Of a DNA stretch of 9,102 nt, positions 6,985 to 9,102 are shown one piece after another (the stretch's first letter is position 1; every line of letters starts with the position of its first letter). The stretch comes from Acidobacteriaceae bacterium (GTDB lineage Bacteria; Acidobacteriota; Terriglobia; Terriglobales; Acidobacteriaceae): assembly GCA_003165855.1 (NCBI GenBank), contig PMXH01000173.1, forward strand, positions 1 through 9,102. The letters are read 5' to 3'. The translations under genes and the position numbers were made by a program. The notes beneath the pieces are model-generated. The model searched no databases and was not told the DNA's origin. It was given only the letters and a program-made list of their open reading frames with translations.

Positions 6985-8634
6985 TCATTCGCGCTTCGAC
7001 GCCGCATTGGTGTTCTTACCACTGCTCTCGTGCTCGTCTTTGTGACCGAAGTCCAAACCAAAGTGCGGCTCCGATTCTGTGCCGGTGATTCTAATGGGAA
7101 TTTCCGTGCCAGCTCCGCCCTTGCTGAAGAATGGATCCACAGGCTTAAGAAGAATTGACTTCCACCCGGTGGTCATTTGCGAAACTTTTGCATCGAGCCG
7201 CGCCTTCCCGCGAAAGTCAAACGTTTGTCCGTCCAGGCTGTAGTTGCCTGTCATATCGACATGCGTTCCCGGGACAAGAAAATGAAGAGACGAAAAGGAC
7301 AGCAGTCCGTCCTTCAGGGTGAACACGCCTTGCAAATCAACGGGCACATCTTCTTCGGAATGCTCCTGGGCCTGCTTCGGCTTCCCCTGGCTGCGCAAAC
7401 TCAATGAGTCGAGCTTGCCTTGGACCTTTTCGTTCGTGAAGCGCGCGCGGAGCACGTGAAAGTTGCCGGCTAACTTCAGCCGGTCGGCCACGCTCGCATC
7501 GCCGGGCACGAGGCTCAGCCGCGTCTTCATTTCAACGGGACCCGTCATAACGGGAGGATCGGTGCGCACTCCTAGTTTGAGCAAATCCTCGATCCGCGCA
7601 TTATCCAAAACCACAGTGAGTTCGATGTCGTGCCCATGCGGCGCACTCATGCGGACAATCGAGCCCTCGGCGGTGAAAGAAGAATGAAGCAATGTTGCAT
7701 TCACCGGCCGGAGATATGTGTCGCCGCTGGTGCCGTCAACAATGGCGTGGAATTCCGTGTGCAGCGGCACCGGATGCCCACTGGTCGCAATTTGGAAGTC
7801 CGGCGTATCAGTTGTTCCATGCACGGCGATGTCGCCGAGAGTTCCCGAATATTGGCCGGTTGACGAGAGCGTTCCTCCAATGCCTTTGATCGTGCTCAGA
7901 TCTGCGTTGCGGAAGGAATAGTCTCCTTGCACTGGCGTGTCCCGAGGACTGTCTTGCTGCCAGGGTCCGAACAGACCGCTCGACTGAATGTCTCCCACCG
8001 GCTTGGGATTCACTAAAGTAGCATTAAACTGGAGCGGTTGGCCGGGACCAACGTCTTTCATCTTTAGGTCCCCGATGGCAAATTCCAGCGGCGGCTTTCC
8101 CGGCTTTGAAGTGTTGATCAGCAGCTCTGTATCCTCGCAAACAAACTTATCGACGAAGATCGTCATCTTGCCGGTTCTGGAACCCATGTTCGTCATCTCC
8201 CGACGATCTTCCTTCGGCGGGACATTCAACTCCAGGCCCTTCACATACACAGTGTCTATGTGCATCGGAGAACGAAACAGGCTCAGCAGCGCGGCACGAA
8301 AGCGGAATTCCTGGACGCCGATCAGAGCTTGGACTCCCGGTTCATAGGGATTCGGATCTGTCGTGCCGAAAATCTTCAGGCCGCTCCCAGAAACCTCGAT
8401 TCCGTCGACCATAGAAACATGAAGACTCTCCAGTTCCACTTTGCTATCGAAGCGATTCGACAGTGTCTCAATGACGCGAGTCCGCAGAATCGGTTCAGCG
8501 CGCGCGATCGTCATTCGCACTGCCACTGCCAAGCCGGCTAGCGTCAGGAGAGCGGCTACGCCGATCCATTTCCACGGCAGCGAGCGATCCGCCTTCCCCG
8601 GACTTCGCTTGGGAGCATCTTGCACAATCTCCAT
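6985..8634 (-). CDS. AsmA-like membrane-anchored periplasmic protein
   Basis: The product has 549 residues. A short basic N-tail is followed by one membrane helix (about 21-39, WIGVAALLTLAGLAVAV), and the rest should be periplasmic. Residues about 50-90 (LRTRVIETLSNRFDSKVELE, then GIEVSGSGLKIFG) match the usual opening of AsmA/DUF748-type proteins. The long middle is beta-rich. The end (VDLQGVFTLKDGLLSFSSL, GTHVDMTGNYSLDG, IPIRITGTESEPHFGLDF) matches the AsmA C-terminal region, followed by a charged tail. AsmA-like proteins are repeating beta-groove proteins linked to lipid transport or outer-membrane homeostasis; the role here is inferred from that. Start ATG 8634 has no clear Shine-Dalgarno. 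No better in-frame start is apparent, because the ATG at 8642 lies in another frame. Expression may therefore be leaderless or weak. Confidence 0.8.
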   Translation of the reverse strand: MEIVQDAPKRSPGKADRSLPWKWIGVAALLTLAGLAVAVRMTIARAEPILRTRVIETLSNRFDSKVELESLHVSMVDGIEVSGSGLKIFGTTDPNPYEPGVQALIGVQEFRFRAALLSLFRSPMHIDTVYVKGLELNVPPKEDRREMTNMGSRTGKMTIFVDKFVCEDTELLINTSKPGKPPLEFAIGDLKMKDVGPGQPLQFNATLVNPKPVGDIQSSGLFGPWQQDSPRDTPVQGDYSFRNADLSTIKGIGGTLSSTGQYSGTLGDIAVHGTTDTPDFQIATSGHPVPLHTEFHAIVDGTSGDTYLRPVNATLLHSSFTAEGSIVRMSAPHGHDIELTVVLDNARIEDLLKLGVRTDPPVMTGPVEMKTRLSLVPGDASVADRLKLAGNFHVLRARFTNEKVQGKLDSLSLRSQGKPKQAQEHSEEDVPVDLQGVFTLKDGLLSFSSLHFLVPGTHVDMTGNYSLDGQTFDFRGKARLDAKVSQMTTGWKSILLKPVDPFFSKGGAGTEIPIRITGTESEPHFGLDFGHKDEHESSGKNTNAASKRE

Positions 8635-8702
8635 TTGAGCATTAGATTAGGCATCCGCGATAGTGGTCTATACAGTGCTTCCTTCAGATTCTGGGTGAGA
8701 CC

Positions 8703-8717
8703 CCGCAAACCGTGCGG
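8703..8717 (+). repeat. Hairpin just ahead of the possible 65-residue ORF
   Basis: CCGCA (8703-8707) pairs with TGCGG (8713-8717) around AACCG. A smaller GGGT-GAG-ACCC hairpin (8693-8703) abuts it. The last GG of the stem is the beginning of GGAAG, the only Shine-Dalgarno-like sequence for ATG 8726, so the stem would partly cover it. Confidence 0.3.
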
Positions 8718-8725
8718 AAGCCTTG

Positions 8726-8923
8726 ATGCAGCCTCGCCCGGGTGATCGAACGCTTCACACGCACATTCAGGAAGCAAGGATCGAAAGGACGAAGCCAGAA
8801 GTTGCCCAGGACCGCCGCATGATGGTCAACCTGAGTAGTGACTTCTTCAACTTTGATCCGGAGCGCGTACGCCGATCGATTTATCGCGTTCCGGCAGGAA
8901 TAGCTCCTGTCAAGTCCGAATAA
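8726..8923 (+). CDS. Possible small hypothetical protein (65 residues), doubtful
   Basis: ATG 8726 follows GGAAG at a 5-nt spacing. The product is polar and basic (MQPRPGDRTLHTHIQEARIE, later FFNFDPERVRRSIYRVPAG). It has no membrane segment or cysteine and looks more protein-like than the overlapping minus-strand frame at 8684-8956, which is rich in Cys, Trp and Arg. It is divergent to the AsmA-like gene. I recognise no family, and the length is near what chance gives at this GC content. Confidence 0.35.
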   Translation: MQPRPGDRTLHTHIQEARIERTKPEVAQDRRMMVNLSSDFFNFDPERVRRSIYRVPAGIAPVKSE

Positions 8924-9063
8924 GTTGCCAGAAATTCTTCCGCAGAATGAATTCACACGTTTTATTCCGCAGCCTCCTTCATTTCGGCACTTGGCGACTC
9001 CAAAGGAGCTATACCAGTTGCCGCAAAGCGGTTCCAGCAGCTTCCGTTCCCAAACGTTCCCAT

Positions 9064-9069
9064 GATAAT
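9064..9069 (+). promoter_or_regulatory. Candidate -10 element of the tRNA gene
   Basis: GATAAT matches TATAAT at five of six positions and ends 14 nt before the tRNA 5' end, a plausible distance for a short leader. No convincing -35 is seen about 17 nt upstream. Confidence 0.35.
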
Positions 9070-9083
9070 CTGTAAGTTGTTGT

Positions 9084-9102
9084 AGGCGCGTAGCTCAGTT
9101 GG
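9084..9102 (+). tRNA. 5' part of a tRNA gene, cut by the window edge
   Basis: The last 19 bases, AGGCGCGTAGCTCAGTTGG, fit a tRNA start. There are seven acceptor-stem bases, then T8 A9, the D-stem GCTC and the invariant A14 and G18 G19. The anticodon lies beyond the edge, so the isotype is open. An A at position 1 occurs in tRNA-Ile among others. Confidence 0.75.

Larger units (their letters stand above)
8635..9083. other. Mostly non-coding region between the AsmA-like gene and the tRNA
   Basis: About 450 bp with no confident gene. It holds a doubtful 65-residue plus-strand ORF (8726-8923) and several short hairpins: GGGT/ACCC at 8693-8703, CCGCA/TGCGG at 8703-8717, GGCAGGA/TCCTGTC at 8893-8911, ATTCT/AGAAT at 8934-8948 and CCGC/GCGG at 9021-9031. 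It also has the direct repeat CGTTCCCA at 9045-9052 and 9055-9062. None is followed by a T run that would make it a clear terminator. Confidence 0.5.

Noticed and set aside
8684..8956. 90-codon minus-strand ORF upstream of the AsmA-like gene
   Set aside because: It starts with GTG, has no ribosome site and encodes a Cys/Arg/Trp-rich product. The overlapping plus-strand frame looks more plausible, though also weak.

Overview
The window is GC-rich bacterial chromosome. The gene content is one very long soluble poly-HAMP histidine kinase, a KdpD-type membrane kinase, a YflT-like stress protein and an AsmA-like protein. Together with small hypothetical proteins of a familiar style, this suggests Acidobacteriota. 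That assignment is inference from gene style; no marker gene is complete here.

Layout. Positions 1-4331 (minus strand) hold the first 1,443 codons of a giant sensor kinase that runs off the left edge exactly in its H-box. Its core is a chain of 92-residue (276-bp) HAMP-pair repeats, followed by a GAF domain, a coiled coil and the phosphoacceptor histidine. Positions 4332-4643 are non-coding and contain an 11-bp imperfect dyad. Positions 4644-5147 (minus) encode a small stress-type protein with a glycine-rich hydrophobic centre. Positions 5148-5468 form a divergent intergenic region with a possible tiny TTG-start ORF that has a good Shine-Dalgarno. Positions 5469-6620 (plus) encode a DUF4118/HisKA_3 membrane histidine kinase with no response regulator beside it. 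Two minus-strand genes follow: a 79-residue unknown protein (6676-6915) and a single-TM AsmA-like protein (6985-8634). The right end (8635-9083) has a doubtful 65-residue ORF and several small hairpins. The window stops 19 bases into a tRNA gene (from 9084).

How the genes may work together. Two different histidine kinases flank a stress-type protein, and neither has a partner regulator in view. This looks like a small signalling and stress neighbourhood, not a metabolic operon. The AsmA-like protein and the 79-residue protein are same-strand neighbours, 69 bp apart, and could be co-transcribed. The most distinctive object is the HAMP array: its units belong to three recognisable types in a mosaic order, and they differ at the DNA level mainly at silent positions.
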